From NCBI GenBank assembly GCA_040772685.1, contig JAXGXQ010000001.1:310001-374000 (forward strand): a stretch of DNA of 64,000 bases. Direction: 5' to 3'. Below the pieces are notes generated by a model. It searched no databases and was not told the origin of the DNA. It was given only the letters and a program-made list of their open reading frames with translations. Numbering within the stretch: the stretch's first letter is position 1; each line of letters begins with the position of its first letter. This DNA comes from JAXGXQ01 sp040772685 (GTDB lineage: Bacteria; Bacillota; Clostridia; Saccharofermentanales; UBA5734). Below are positions 16,040 to 24,182 of this stretch, in pieces. Position numbers and translations under genes: made by a program.

Positions 16040-16966
16040 TTAATCATCTGCTTCTGTTCTCTCAATAGACAGTGTATGCCTCAAACCGCCCTTGAATACT
16101 GTTATGTAGCTGGCGGTGACTTCGGCGCCGACCATAATTACCAACGAGCTGATATACAGCCAGATTAACAGAACAATAATTCCGCCCAGTGAGCCATAGG
16201 TGCGTGAATAATTGCTGAAATTATCAACATAGAAACTGAAACCTAATGAAATCAGTATCCAGGCAACTGCTGTAAATGTGCCGCCCAGTAAGGCTTCTTT
16301 AAAAGTGACTCTGTGGTCTGCCGGAAAACCGGGTCCGAATTTGAACAGCAAACTGAAGCCAAGTGTCATGACAATCAGCGGCAGAATTGTGCGCGTCAGA
16401 TCCCAAATCAGGATAATTGTTTCTGTCGCTGTGGGGGTATTGATCAGACTAATAGCTGCTTTTATCAGCTGATCACCAAAAACCTGACTGACCATGGTGA
16501 GAATAATCATCAGCGCCAGCATTAAGGTAAAAAACACGGATACCAACCGTTTTACAATTCCTGGACGCTTATTGGTAGTGTCAAAAGCCGCTGACATCGC
16601 GTTTAATAAGTTAGCCATGCCGCTTGACCCCGACCAGAGTGCCAAAAATAACGTTGTTGACAGCAGCGTAATTGAACGTTGGCTGACGATTTCGGTAATA
16701 ATCGGCCCCAACAATTCACGAGTATTACTGGGAAGATTTGACAGCAATTGTGCTAAAACATCTTCACTGGCCAAGGGGGTATAAGGAACAATAGTCAGTA
16801 TAAATACCAGAAAATGGAAAAATGAAAGCACCAGATAATATGATAACTGGGCGCCGACTTCACCAACTTTATCCTGCTTGATTCTACGGATCAATTCTTT
16901 AAGAAACTGATAAAATAATTTATCATTATGTTTTTTGTCAAGCTTTTGTGCAATTTTATCCACCAT
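16040..16966 (-). CDS. YihY/BrkB-family inner membrane protein
   Basis: The protein has 308 residues with six predicted helices. It matches the YihY/BrkB (formerly 'ribonuclease BN') family, including GAQLSYYLVLSFFHFLVFIL, SGSSGMANLLNAMSAAFD and the late segment YGSLGGIIVLLIWLYISSLVIMVGAEV. The molecular function of the family is not settled; a nuclease role has been withdrawn and transport is suspected. Start: ATG with GGAGG. It is convergent with fetB and divergent from glf. Confidence 0.88.
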   Translation of the reverse strand: MVDKIAQKLDKKHNDKLFYQFLKELIRRIKQDKVGEVGAQLSYYLVLSFFHFLVFILTIVPYTPLASEDVLAQLLSNLPSNTRELLGPIITEIVSQRSITLLSTTLFLALWSGSSGMANLLNAMSAAFDTTNKRPGIVKRLVSVFFTLMLALMIILTMVSQVFGDQLIKAAISLINTPTATETIILIWDLTRTILPLIVMTLGFSLLFKFGPGFPADHRVTFKEALLGGTFTAVAWILISLGFSFYVDNFSNYSRTYGSLGGIIVLLIWLYISSLVIMVGAEVTASYITVFKGGLRHTLSIERTEADD

Positions 16967-17114
16967 CTGCCAAGCCTCCTGAACTGGACTTGAAGTTTAT
17001 TTATAATAACGTTGCCATGAGCAGATAATTATTACAAGTTCATAGGAAACAGCTTCTGTTATAATTAGTAATAGTAAATCGATGATAGTTAGATTCCGGT
17101 TGGAGGTGGCTTTG

Positions 17115-18239
17115 ATGCATGATGTAGTTGTTGTCGGTGCCGGACTGGCCGGAGCAGCGGCTGCGCGTCTGCTGGCTGATTCAGGCCGGGCAGTTCTGGT
17201 GCTGGAACGTAACGATTTCATCGGCGGCAACTGTGCCGATGAATGGTCGCCTGAGGGGATTCTGGTTCAGCGCTTCGGGCCGCATGTGATTCATACTGAA
17301 AGCAGGGAAGCGTGGCGGTTTTTCAGCCGCTTCGCCGAGCTGATTCCTTATCATCATCGGGTTGAAACCTGCGTTGACGGCCAAAACCTGCCGTTTCCAA
17401 TCAATCGTGACACAATCTGCCAGTTATTTGGAGCCCAAATTACTACTGATGAAATTGCTGAGTTTCTGGCTACTGAGGTTGAAGGTTCAGTCTATAATGA
17501 CCCGCCGGAAAATTTCCGCGATGTGATTGTCAGTCAGGTCGGACAGCGCTTGTACGAAAAATTCTTCCATAATTACGCGATCAAGCACTGGCAAATTGAT
17601 CCAACTGAGCTCAGCGCTGAGGTTGCCGCCCGCGTTCTGGTCAGGCAAAACCGTGACAGCCGTTATTTTCTGGAAAAATATCAGGGACTGCCGGCGACCG
17701 GCTTTACGGCGATGATTGATGAGATGATGAATCATCCACAAATAGAAATACGCCTGGCAACCGATTATTTTGCTGATCGTTATGAGTATGACGACCATGC
17801 TAAAGAGCAACCGATCATTTTTACCGGCAAGCTCGACAGCTACTTTAATTTTGAGTTCGGCCACCTGGGTTACCGGTCAATGCGTTATGAATTCCGGGCT
17901 TTGCCAGTGGCGAAATATCAAACGGCAGCAGTAGTCAATTATCCGAATGATTATGACTTCACGCGTGTGATTGAATATAAGCAAATGAATATATCCAAAG
18001 CCGAGAATACCGTGATTTGCCGGGAATACCCGGTAGAAGACGGCATACCGGCCTATGTTGTGTTGACGCCGGAAAATATTTCCCGCCGCGCTGCTTATCT
18101 GACCAGGGCGGAAGCACTTGAAGCCGCGGGAGAGGTATATTTTGTCGGCCGTCTGGCTGAATTCCGTTCCTACAACATGGACGAGGTGGTGCTTTCAGTG
18201 ATGAATAAACTGACACCTTTGACGGGCGATATTCATTGA
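17115..18239 (+). CDS. glf: UDP-galactopyranose mutase
   Basis: This is a 374-residue flavoenzyme that interconverts UDP-galactopyranose and UDP-galactofuranose for surface glycans. The FAD-binding motif VVGAGLAGAAAARLL is at residues 7-21. Further family segments are ERNDFIGGNCADEW, FGPHVIHTE, IKHWQIDPTELSAEVAARV and the C-terminal YFVGRLAEFRSYNMDEVV. I chose the ATG at 17115 because GGAGG lies nine bases upstream; an ATG 11 codons earlier has no SD. No glycosyltransferase genes are adjacent, so this is an isolated galactofuranose gene. Its stop codon lies inside the promoter of the following tRNA/pyr unit. Confidence 0.93.
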   Translation: MHDVVVVGAGLAGAAAARLLADSGRAVLVLERNDFIGGNCADEWSPEGILVQRFGPHVIHTESREAWRFFSRFAELIPYHHRVETCVDGQNLPFPINRDTICQLFGAQITTDEIAEFLATEVEGSVYNDPPENFRDVIVSQVGQRLYEKFFHNYAIKHWQIDPTELSAEVAARVLVRQNRDSRYFLEKYQGLPATGFTAMIDEMMNHPQIEIRLATDYFADRYEYDDHAKEQPIIFTGKLDSYFNFEFGHLGYRSMRYEFRALPVAKYQTAAVVNYPNDYDFTRVIEYKQMNISKAENTVICREYPVEDGIPAYVVLTPENISRRAAYLTRAEALEAAGEVYFVGRLAEFRSYNMDEVVLSVMNKLTPLTGDIH

Positions 18240-18265
18240 CAGCCTTTGCTGTATTGTGCTAATAT
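18236..18265 (+). promoter_or_regulatory. Promoter of tRNA-Leu(CAA) and probably of the pyr operon
   Basis: TTGACA (18236-18241) overlaps the glf stop codon. It is followed after 18 bases by TAATAT (18260-18265). The predicted start near 18272 lies 40 nt ahead of the tRNA. No promoter fits in the 9 bp between the tRNA and the PyrR leader, so this one may feed both. Confidence 0.7.
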
Positions 18266-18311
18266 TTTGCCGTTCAGACTGAGCTGGAAGCTTGGCGCGA
18301 ACATTTCCGAT

Positions 18312-18398
18312 GGGGTTGTGGCGGAACTGGCAGACGCAGCAGACTCAAAATCTGCCGATCGAGAGATCGTAAGGGTTCGATTCCCTTCATCCCCACCA
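18312..18398 (+). tRNA. tRNA-Leu (anticodon CAA)
   Basis: GGGGTTGTGGCGGAACTGGC begins an 87-nt class-II tRNA. The anticodon arm is GCAGA CTCAAAA TCTGC (anticodon CAA), with a long variable arm, T-loop GGTTCGATTCC and encoded CCA. The acceptor GGGGTTG against CATCCCC leaves a T-T mismatch at position 5:68. Confidence 0.93.
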
Positions 18399-18407
18399 TT
18401 TTTCCTT

Positions 18408-18515
18408 TAACGAGTCCCGTGAGGCTTGCAAGGATTTCCAACTGAATCGTGACCGGGCCCGTTGGCCCGCTTGATTTTCGGGAGCCTTCTGCCGTTCGGG
18501 ACAGAGGGCTTTTTT
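18408..18515 (+). promoter_or_regulatory. PyrR-binding attenuator leader of the pyr operon
   Basis: AACGAGTCCCGTGAGGCTTG at 18409-18428 matches the PyrR recognition loop (AGUCC-N-GUGAGGCU). It is flanked by CCTT and AAGG arms. Downstream, AGCCTTCTG (18483-18491) pairs with CAGAGGGCT (18502-18510) and is followed by TTTTT, forming the terminator. When UMP is abundant, PyrR bound to the loop should favour termination before pyrR. The GC-rich stretch 18452-18470 is the candidate antiterminator component. Confidence 0.85.
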
Positions 18516-18576
18516 GTATCCCGCGTTTAGCTGACAATTGAAGCTGAAGCGGGTCCAACCGGAAGGAGAACTTAAG

Positions 18577-19155
18577 ATGCCGGAATTCAAGACCAAGGCC
18601 ACACTAATGGACGATCGCGCATTTGACCGCGCGCTCAGCCGCATCGCTCACGAAATTCTGGAACGCAACAAGGGAATTAAGAATCTATGTCTTGTCGGAA
18701 TTCAACGCCGAGGGGTACCGCTGGCACGCCGGATTGCCGATAAAATTCAAACATTTGAAGGCCAGGCACCCAAAATGGGAGTACTCGACATTACCTTTTA
18801 CCGTGACGACCTCAGCATGCTGGCTGAACACCCTGTAATCAACAGCACATCCATACCGTTCAACGTCAATGGGCTGAAAATTGTTTTGGTCGATGATGTG
18901 CTATACACCGGCCGCACAGTCAGAGCGGCCATTGAAGCGCTGTTTGACATGGGTAGGCCGGCCCAGATTCAACTGGCGATTATGATTGACCGCGGCCACC
19001 GGGAACTGCCGATCCGGGCTGATTATATCGGCAAGAACGTGCCGACCTCCCGCAGCGAAATGATCGCCGTCCAGGTCCAGGAAATTGACGGTGCAGACGG
19101 AGTAATGCTCTGCGAAACAATTAGCGAGGAGGAGCCCAATGCAGCTGAAGAATAA
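18577..19155 (+). CDS. pyrR: Bifunctional pyr operon regulator / uracil phosphoribosyltransferase
   Basis: PyrR binds the leader RNA in a UMP-dependent way and often has uracil phosphoribosyltransferase activity. The 192-residue protein shows IQRRGVPLARRI, the PRPP loop VLVDDVLYTGRTVRAA at ~103-118, and DRGHRELPIRADYIGKNVPT. The ATG at 18577 follows AAGGAG; an upstream ATG lies inside the leader and is not credible. It is the first gene of the operon it controls. Its last 17 nt overlap pyrB. Confidence 0.95.
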   Translation: MPEFKTKATLMDDRAFDRALSRIAHEILERNKGIKNLCLVGIQRRGVPLARRIADKIQTFEGQAPKMGVLDITFYRDDLSMLAEHPVINSTSIPFNVNGLKIVLVDDVLYTGRTVRAAIEALFDMGRPAQIQLAIMIDRGHRELPIRADYIGKNVPTSRSEMIAVQVQEIDGADGVMLCETISEEEPNAAEE

Positions 19156-20083
19156 AGACCTGCTCGGCATTGCCGGTTTAAGTGCAGACGAGATAAACCT
19201 GATTCTCGACACGGCAACTACCATGAAACTTGTCCTGAGCTCGCGCACCAAGAAAACCGCTCATTTGCAGGGGCAGTCTGTGGTTACTGTGTTTTATGAA
19301 AACAGCACCCGTACCAGGCTGTCTTTTGAAATGGCCTGTAAGTTCATGGGAGCAGCTTCGGCCAACATCGCGCCCTCCGGCAGCAGCGTCAAGAAGGGTG
19401 AAAACCTGATCGATACTGCCCGCACAATTGATGCCATGGCCACAGATATTCTGGTAATGCGCCATCCCAACTCCGGCGCCCCGCACCGCATTGCACCATT
19501 AATCAAAGCAAGTGTTATAAACGCCGGCGACGGTATGAATGAGCACCCGACCCAGGCTTTGCTGGACGCTTTCACCATGCGCGAAAAACTCGGCAGCCTT
19601 GAAGGTCTTGAAGTCGCGATTATTGGCGATATTGCCCACAGCAGGGTTGCCCGCAGCAATATCTACCTGCTTACGACCATGGGCGCCAAGGTGCGTCTGG
19701 CTGGGCCGCGAACTTTGATGCCGGTCGAAATTGCCCGCCTGGGCGCCACTGTCTGCCCCACAGTATTAGAAGCGGCAAGCGGTGCAGATGTGGTAATGGC
19801 TTTGCGCTTACAGCTGGAGCGCCAGCAAAAGGCTTTGTTTCCTTCCATTCCAGAATATGCCCGCTTTTTCGCGGTCGACCGCAAAGCTCTGGCAGCGGCC
19901 AAACCGGGTGCTTTAATTATGCACCCCGGCCCCGCAAATCACGGCATTGAAATTCCCACGGAAGTGTACGACAGCCCGCAATCGGTGATTAACGAACAGG
20001 TTCAGAACGGTGTCGCGATCCGGATGGCGATTATGTATCTGCTTTCAGCAAGGAGGAACCCTGCTTATGAATATTCGAATTGA
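19139..20083 (+). CDS. pyrB: Aspartate carbamoyltransferase catalytic subunit
   Basis: PyrB condenses carbamoyl phosphate and aspartate to carbamoyl aspartate, the committed step of pyrimidine synthesis. The 314-residue length is standard for the catalytic subunit. Motifs: carbamoyl-phosphate loop ENSTRTRLSFE (~55-65), HPTQALLDAFT and MRLQLERQ-like active-site segment (ALRLQLERQ). No pyrI regulatory subunit is present, as is normal in Firmicutes. The start ATG is preceded by GAGGAGG and lies within the end of pyrR. Confidence 0.96.
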   Translation: MQLKNKDLLGIAGLSADEINLILDTATTMKLVLSSRTKKTAHLQGQSVVTVFYENSTRTRLSFEMACKFMGAASANIAPSGSSVKKGENLIDTARTIDAMATDILVMRHPNSGAPHRIAPLIKASVINAGDGMNEHPTQALLDAFTMREKLGSLEGLEVAIIGDIAHSRVARSNIYLLTTMGAKVRLAGPRTLMPVEIARLGATVCPTVLEAASGADVVMALRLQLERQQKALFPSIPEYARFFAVDRKALAAAKPGALIMHPGPANHGIEIPTEVYDSPQSVINEQVQNGVAIRMAIMYLLSARRNPAYEYSN

Positions 20084-21377
20084 TAATGGTCACGTGGTTG
20101 ACCCTGCCAACGGTCTTGACGGCATCTTTACTGTAGCGCTGATCGACGGTCGGATTGAGCTTATTGCGGAAGAAGGCAAGGGCGCGAGCGAAGTCGAAAC
20201 CTTGGCAGACAGCCGCTTTGACCGCATCGTCGATGCCTCTGGCTGGCATGTTCTGCCCGGCTTGATTGACGCCCACTGCCACTTGCGCGACCCGGGCTAC
20301 GAGTATAAGGAAGACATCGTCAGCGGTACCCGCAGCGCGGCAGCCGGCGGCTTTACTTCAGTCATGTGTATGCCGAATACACTGCCGGTCTGCGATAGTG
20401 CCGCAGTTGTGAGCTATATCCGTGATAAAGCTGCGCGGGAGGGCTTTGCGCGTGTTTTTCCGATCGGTGCCTTAAGCAAAGGTGAAAAAGGGCTGGAGCT
20501 TTCTGAAATCGGTCTGATGGCTGAACAAGGTATCGTCGCGATCTCCGATGACGGCCAGCCGGTGGATACCGGTGACCTGATGCGCAAGGCAATGGAATAT
20601 GCCTCGGCCTTTGGCCTGAAGGTTATTTCCCATTGTGAAGAGCGCAGTCTGGCTGAGAACGGCCATATGAATGAAGGTTTCGTTTCCACCCGTTTGGGCC
20701 TGCGCGGTATTCCGAGTGCTGCCGAGGATATTCAGATAGCACGCGAAATTGTACTTGCAGAATATCTCGATTTACCGGTACATATAGCTCATGTCAGCAC
20801 TGCCACTGGCGTTGACCTGATTCGCTCTGCCAAAGCGAGGGGAGTCAAGGTTACCTGCGAGACTTGTCCTCATTATTTCACGCTGACAGATGAAGCCTGT
20901 CTGAACTACGATACCAATGCCAAAATGAATCCGCCTCTGCGGTCTGCCCGCGATGTTGAAGCTATTATTGCAGGCCTGGCGGATGGCACAATTGATCTGA
21001 TTGTCACTGACCACGCACCGCATCATGAGGATGAAAAGGATGTTGAATTCGCCTTGGCCAGTAATGGTATCATCGGGTTTGAAACCGCCTTTTCCCTGAC
21101 TTACGGCGCTCTGGTCAAAACCGGCCGAATCAGCCTTGAGCGATTGGTTGAACTGATGTCGGTGCAACCGGCCCGAATTTTCCTGCCAGCCTACGGAACG
21201 CTGAAACTTGGCAGCCCGGCGGATGTTACCCTGGTTGACCTAAATGCTGATTGGGTTGCTGACCGTTTTAAAATGCATTCCAAAGCCCGCAACACACCAT
21301 GGCATGGCAGCAAGATGACTGGTAAGGTGTGCATGACTATTACAGGAGGCAGAATTACGCATGAGAATGTCGATTAA
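20067..21377 (+). CDS. pyrC: Dihydroorotase
   Basis: PyrC closes carbamoyl aspartate to dihydroorotate. The 436-residue type I (long) enzyme carries the metal motif DAHCHLRDPG near residue 68, TCETCPHYF, and TDHAPHHEDEK. These residues hold the binuclear zinc site. The ATG at 20067 follows AGGAGG. Its first 17 nt overlap the end of pyrB, the same overlap length as pyrR/pyrB. The ORF could be extended upstream but without SD support. Confidence 0.95.
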   Translation: MNIRIDNGHVVDPANGLDGIFTVALIDGRIELIAEEGKGASEVETLADSRFDRIVDASGWHVLPGLIDAHCHLRDPGYEYKEDIVSGTRSAAAGGFTSVMCMPNTLPVCDSAAVVSYIRDKAAREGFARVFPIGALSKGEKGLELSEIGLMAEQGIVAISDDGQPVDTGDLMRKAMEYASAFGLKVISHCEERSLAENGHMNEGFVSTRLGLRGIPSAAEDIQIAREIVLAEYLDLPVHIAHVSTATGVDLIRSAKARGVKVTCETCPHYFTLTDEACLNYDTNAKMNPPLRSARDVEAIIAGLADGTIDLIVTDHAPHHEDEKDVEFALASNGIIGFETAFSLTYGALVKTGRISLERLVELMSVQPARIFLPAYGTLKLGSPADVTLVDLNADWVADRFKMHSKARNTPWHGSKMTGKVCMTITGGRITHENVD

Positions 21378-22323
21378 CCTGAACTCGAATAATAATGGTT
21401 TTGCTGAGCGTTTGACCGCCAAAATTTCTGAACTGGCGAATCCGACTGTGCTGGGGCTGGACCCGATGCTGGAATATGTACCTGCCAATATCAGAGATTA
21501 TCTAAGTGACAGATGTTCTGATCAGTTATTGGTCGCCGGCATGGCAATTACCGAATTCAACCGGCGCCTGATCGACGCTGTTTACGACATAATTCCAGCC
21601 GTGAAGCCACAGTTGGCCTACTATGAACAGTACGGACGCCCCGGTATGGACGCTTTTTATGAAACCTGCCGCTACGCCCGAACCAAGGGTATGCTGGTTA
21701 TAGCCGACGGCAAACGCAACGATATCGGCACCACAGCAGCAGCTTATGCGCGCGCTTATCTGGGCGAAACCCAGCTGGAAACTGAAAGCCGGGCGATAGC
21801 TGAAGTGGACGCTTTAACAATCAACCCCTACCTGGGCAGCGATGGGATTGAACCTTTTCTGGAGCAATGCAGTCTGCATAGCAAGGGCGTTTTTATTCTG
21901 GTGCGGACTTCCAACCCCTCGGCAGGTGATTTGCAGGACCTGAAGCTGGCTGACGGCCGCCTGGTTTATGAATCTGTTGCTGATATGGTGCACAAGTGGG
22001 GAAGCGGCAGAGCCGGCGCTTCCGGATTCGGTCCGGTTGGCGCTGTTGTTGGCGCCACCTACCCGCATCAGGCAGCCGGTCTGCGCGATCGCTTGTCGGA
22101 AGCGATTATTCTGGTGCCGGGCTACGGCGCCCAGGGCGCGACGGCGGCTGACTGTGCTCATAATTTTACGGCAGATGGACGCGGCGCAATTGTCAATGCC
22201 TCGCGCAGCCTGATGCTGGCTTATAAGAAGCGGGAACTGCCGCCTGAGGCTTTTGACGTGGCTTGTCGCGAAGAAGCTATTGCGATGCGCCAGGCGCTTC
22301 AGGCAGCGATAACCAACCGGTAA
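21361..22323 (+). CDS. pyrF: Orotidine-5'-phosphate decarboxylase, type 2
   Basis: PyrF decarboxylates OMP to UMP, the last step of the pathway. At 320 residues it belongs to the longer type 2 group rather than the ~230-residue E. coli type. The catalytic Lys/Asp array is visible as ADGKRNDIGTTAAAYA (~118-133). GLDPM and KPQLAYYEQYG are further family marks. The start ATG has GGAGG 11 nt upstream and overlaps pyrC by 17 nt; an ATG two codons later is a weaker alternative. Confidence 0.93.
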   Translation: MRMSINLNSNNNGFAERLTAKISELANPTVLGLDPMLEYVPANIRDYLSDRCSDQLLVAGMAITEFNRRLIDAVYDIIPAVKPQLAYYEQYGRPGMDAFYETCRYARTKGMLVIADGKRNDIGTTAAAYARAYLGETQLETESRAIAEVDALTINPYLGSDGIEPFLEQCSLHSKGVFILVRTSNPSAGDLQDLKLADGRLVYESVADMVHKWGSGRAGASGFGPVGAVVGATYPHQAAGLRDRLSEAIILVPGYGAQGATAADCAHNFTADGRGAIVNASRSLMLAYKKRELPPEAFDVACREEAIAMRQALQAAITNR

Positions 22324-22377
22324 AGAAACACAATTCAAATAATGATACAATAAGCGAAAAAGCAGGAGGCTGAGAAC

Positions 22378-23172
22378 ATGCCCTCACACCGGGAATACCA
22401 TTTGACTTTATGTGATCGGGAAGAACTTGATGCGAATCACGTTGTTCTCACCTTTATCGGCCCGGAAATTGCCGCTGCCGCACAGCCGGGGCAGTTTGTC
22501 AGCCTGGCCTGCAGCCGTTTTTTGCGCCGGCCTTTCGGTATTATGGCCGTTGAGCGAGAAACCGGCCGTTTTCAAGTCGGAATCAGGCGTCAGGGCGAGG
22601 GCAGCAACGAGCTGGCTGATCTGCAGCCAGGAGCTGAGGTTTCAATTCTCGGTCCGTTAGGCAATGGTTTCAAAATTGAATCCGATCGCCAGATTATTAC
22701 TGTTGGCGGCGGTACCGGAGTTTTTCCGCTCTTGTTTGTTCACCAGGCGTGCAGCGAGCGTGAAATACCTCATCTGGCTGTTTGCGGGTATCGCAGCAGC
22801 GAAGACTCGATTTTGCTGGAAGAATTCGCTGAAACTGCTGATTCCTGCCTGTTTGCTTCCGACAGCGGTGGCTTGGATATGACCGGCAATGCAGCTGAAG
22901 CTCTGGAGCAAGTACTGACAATTATGGATGAAGCTGAGCGCTTTTCTTCTGTCGTTCTAGCTTGCGGCCCTGAGCCAATGCTGAAACTGGTTGCAGAGGT
23001 TTGCACCCGTAATAAAGTTGAATGCCAGGTGTCGCTGGAAAGCCGTATGGCCTGTGGCTTCGGCGTTTGTCTTTGCTGCGCTGTGGCGACTGAAAGAGAC
23101 GGCGAAGCCCGGCATGAGCGCTGCTGCGTTGAGGGCCCGGTGTTCCCGGCGGAGGCGATCCAATGGAAGTAA
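22378..23172 (+). CDS. pyrK: Dihydroorotate dehydrogenase electron transfer subunit
   Basis: PyrK passes electrons from PyrD's FMN through FAD and a [2Fe-2S] cluster to NAD+. The 264-residue protein has the FAD-binding segment RRPFGIM, the NAD region VGGGTGVFPLLF, and the iron-sulfur motif C-x4-C-x2-C-x14-C in CGFGVCLCCAV...RCC near 223-246, spaced exactly as in the Lactococcus enzyme. Start: ATG with GGAGG. It overlaps pyrD by 10 nt, consistent with a 1:1 complex. Confidence 0.95.
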   Translation: MPSHREYHLTLCDREELDANHVVLTFIGPEIAAAAQPGQFVSLACSRFLRRPFGIMAVERETGRFQVGIRRQGEGSNELADLQPGAEVSILGPLGNGFKIESDRQIITVGGGTGVFPLLFVHQACSEREIPHLAVCGYRSSEDSILLEEFAETADSCLFASDSGGLDMTGNAAEALEQVLTIMDEAERFSSVVLACGPEPMLKLVAEVCTRNKVECQVSLESRMACGFGVCLCCAVATERDGEARHERCCVEGPVFPAEAIQWK

Positions 23173-24089
23173 ACACTGTTGATACCACCGTCACAATCGG
23201 CGGTTTGAAGTTGAAGAATCCTGTTATTACCGCTTCCGGCACCTTCGGGTTTGGCCGTGAGCTGGCGGAATGGTTCGATTTGGCTGAGCTGGGGGCAATG
23301 GTCAGCAAAGGCGTAACCAGACTGCCGCGGCTGGGCAATTCGCCGCCGCGGGTTGCGGAGACTGCTGCCGGCATGCTGAACAGCGTTGGCTTACAGAACC
23401 CGGGCCTTGAGCGTTTTATTGCGGAAGAACTTCCCTTTATGCTGGCAGCCGGAACCACGGTTGTGGTTAATGTTGCCGGCGATCTGCTGGAAGATTATAT
23501 CCACTGCTGTCAGACGCTCGATTCACACCCTGTAGACGCGATCGAACTTAACCTTTCCTGCCCGAATGTTGCCAAGGGTTGTATGACCTTCGGTGCCGAT
23601 GCTGAAAGCGTCCGTGCTGTTGTCGCGGCCTGTCGCGCAGTGACTGATAAACCCTTGTGGGTCAAGCTCACACCCAACGTTACCAGTGTCAGTGAAATAG
23701 CAATGGCAGCTGAAGCCGGCGGTGCCGATGCTGTTTCTTTGATTAACACATTAATGGGCATGGTTATAGACCGCCGCAGCCGCAGGCCGCTGCTGCACAA
23801 TAACACTGGCGGACTTTCCGGTCCTGCCATCAAACCGGTGGCTTTGCGCATGGTAGCCGAAGTTGCGCGGGCTGTTAAGATACCGGTTATCGGCATGGGC
23901 GGCATTACAACCGGTGCCGATGCGATTGATTTTATGATCGCTGGCGCTGCCGCAGTGCAGGTAGGCACGGCGACACTGGTAAAACCAACAGCTGCATTGG
24001 CAATAAAAGCTGAAATGCTGAAGATCGCGGCAGAGGATGGTGTCAGCCGTCTGGCGGATTACACAGGAACGCTTGAACTCTGGACATAA
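23163..24089 (+). CDS. pyrD: Dihydroorotate dehydrogenase (NAD+) catalytic subunit
   Basis: This 308-residue class 1B enzyme oxidises dihydroorotate to orotate with FMN. Motifs: TASGTFGFGREL, the active-site Cys region ELNLSCPNVAKG (~121-132), VKLTPNV, and the FMN phosphate segment GMGGITTGADAIDFM / GAAAVQVGTA. Pairing with PyrK makes NAD+ the acceptor, fitting an anaerobe. The ATG lies inside pyrK with GGAGG just upstream. Confidence 0.95.
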   Translation: MEVNTVDTTVTIGGLKLKNPVITASGTFGFGRELAEWFDLAELGAMVSKGVTRLPRLGNSPPRVAETAAGMLNSVGLQNPGLERFIAEELPFMLAAGTTVVVNVAGDLLEDYIHCCQTLDSHPVDAIELNLSCPNVAKGCMTFGADAESVRAVVAACRAVTDKPLWVKLTPNVTSVSEIAMAAEAGGADAVSLINTLMGMVIDRRSRRPLLHNNTGGLSGPAIKPVALRMVAEVARAVKIPVIGMGGITTGADAIDFMIAGAAAVQVGTATLVKPTAALAIKAEMLKIAAEDGVSRLADYTGTLELWT

Positions 24090-24182
24090 ATTAAACAGTT
24101 GGTTAGCCGGCCGATTACAGTTAATGCCAGTAATTTACACGACAGATGAAGATAACACAGGACAATAATAGAGGAGTGCCAT

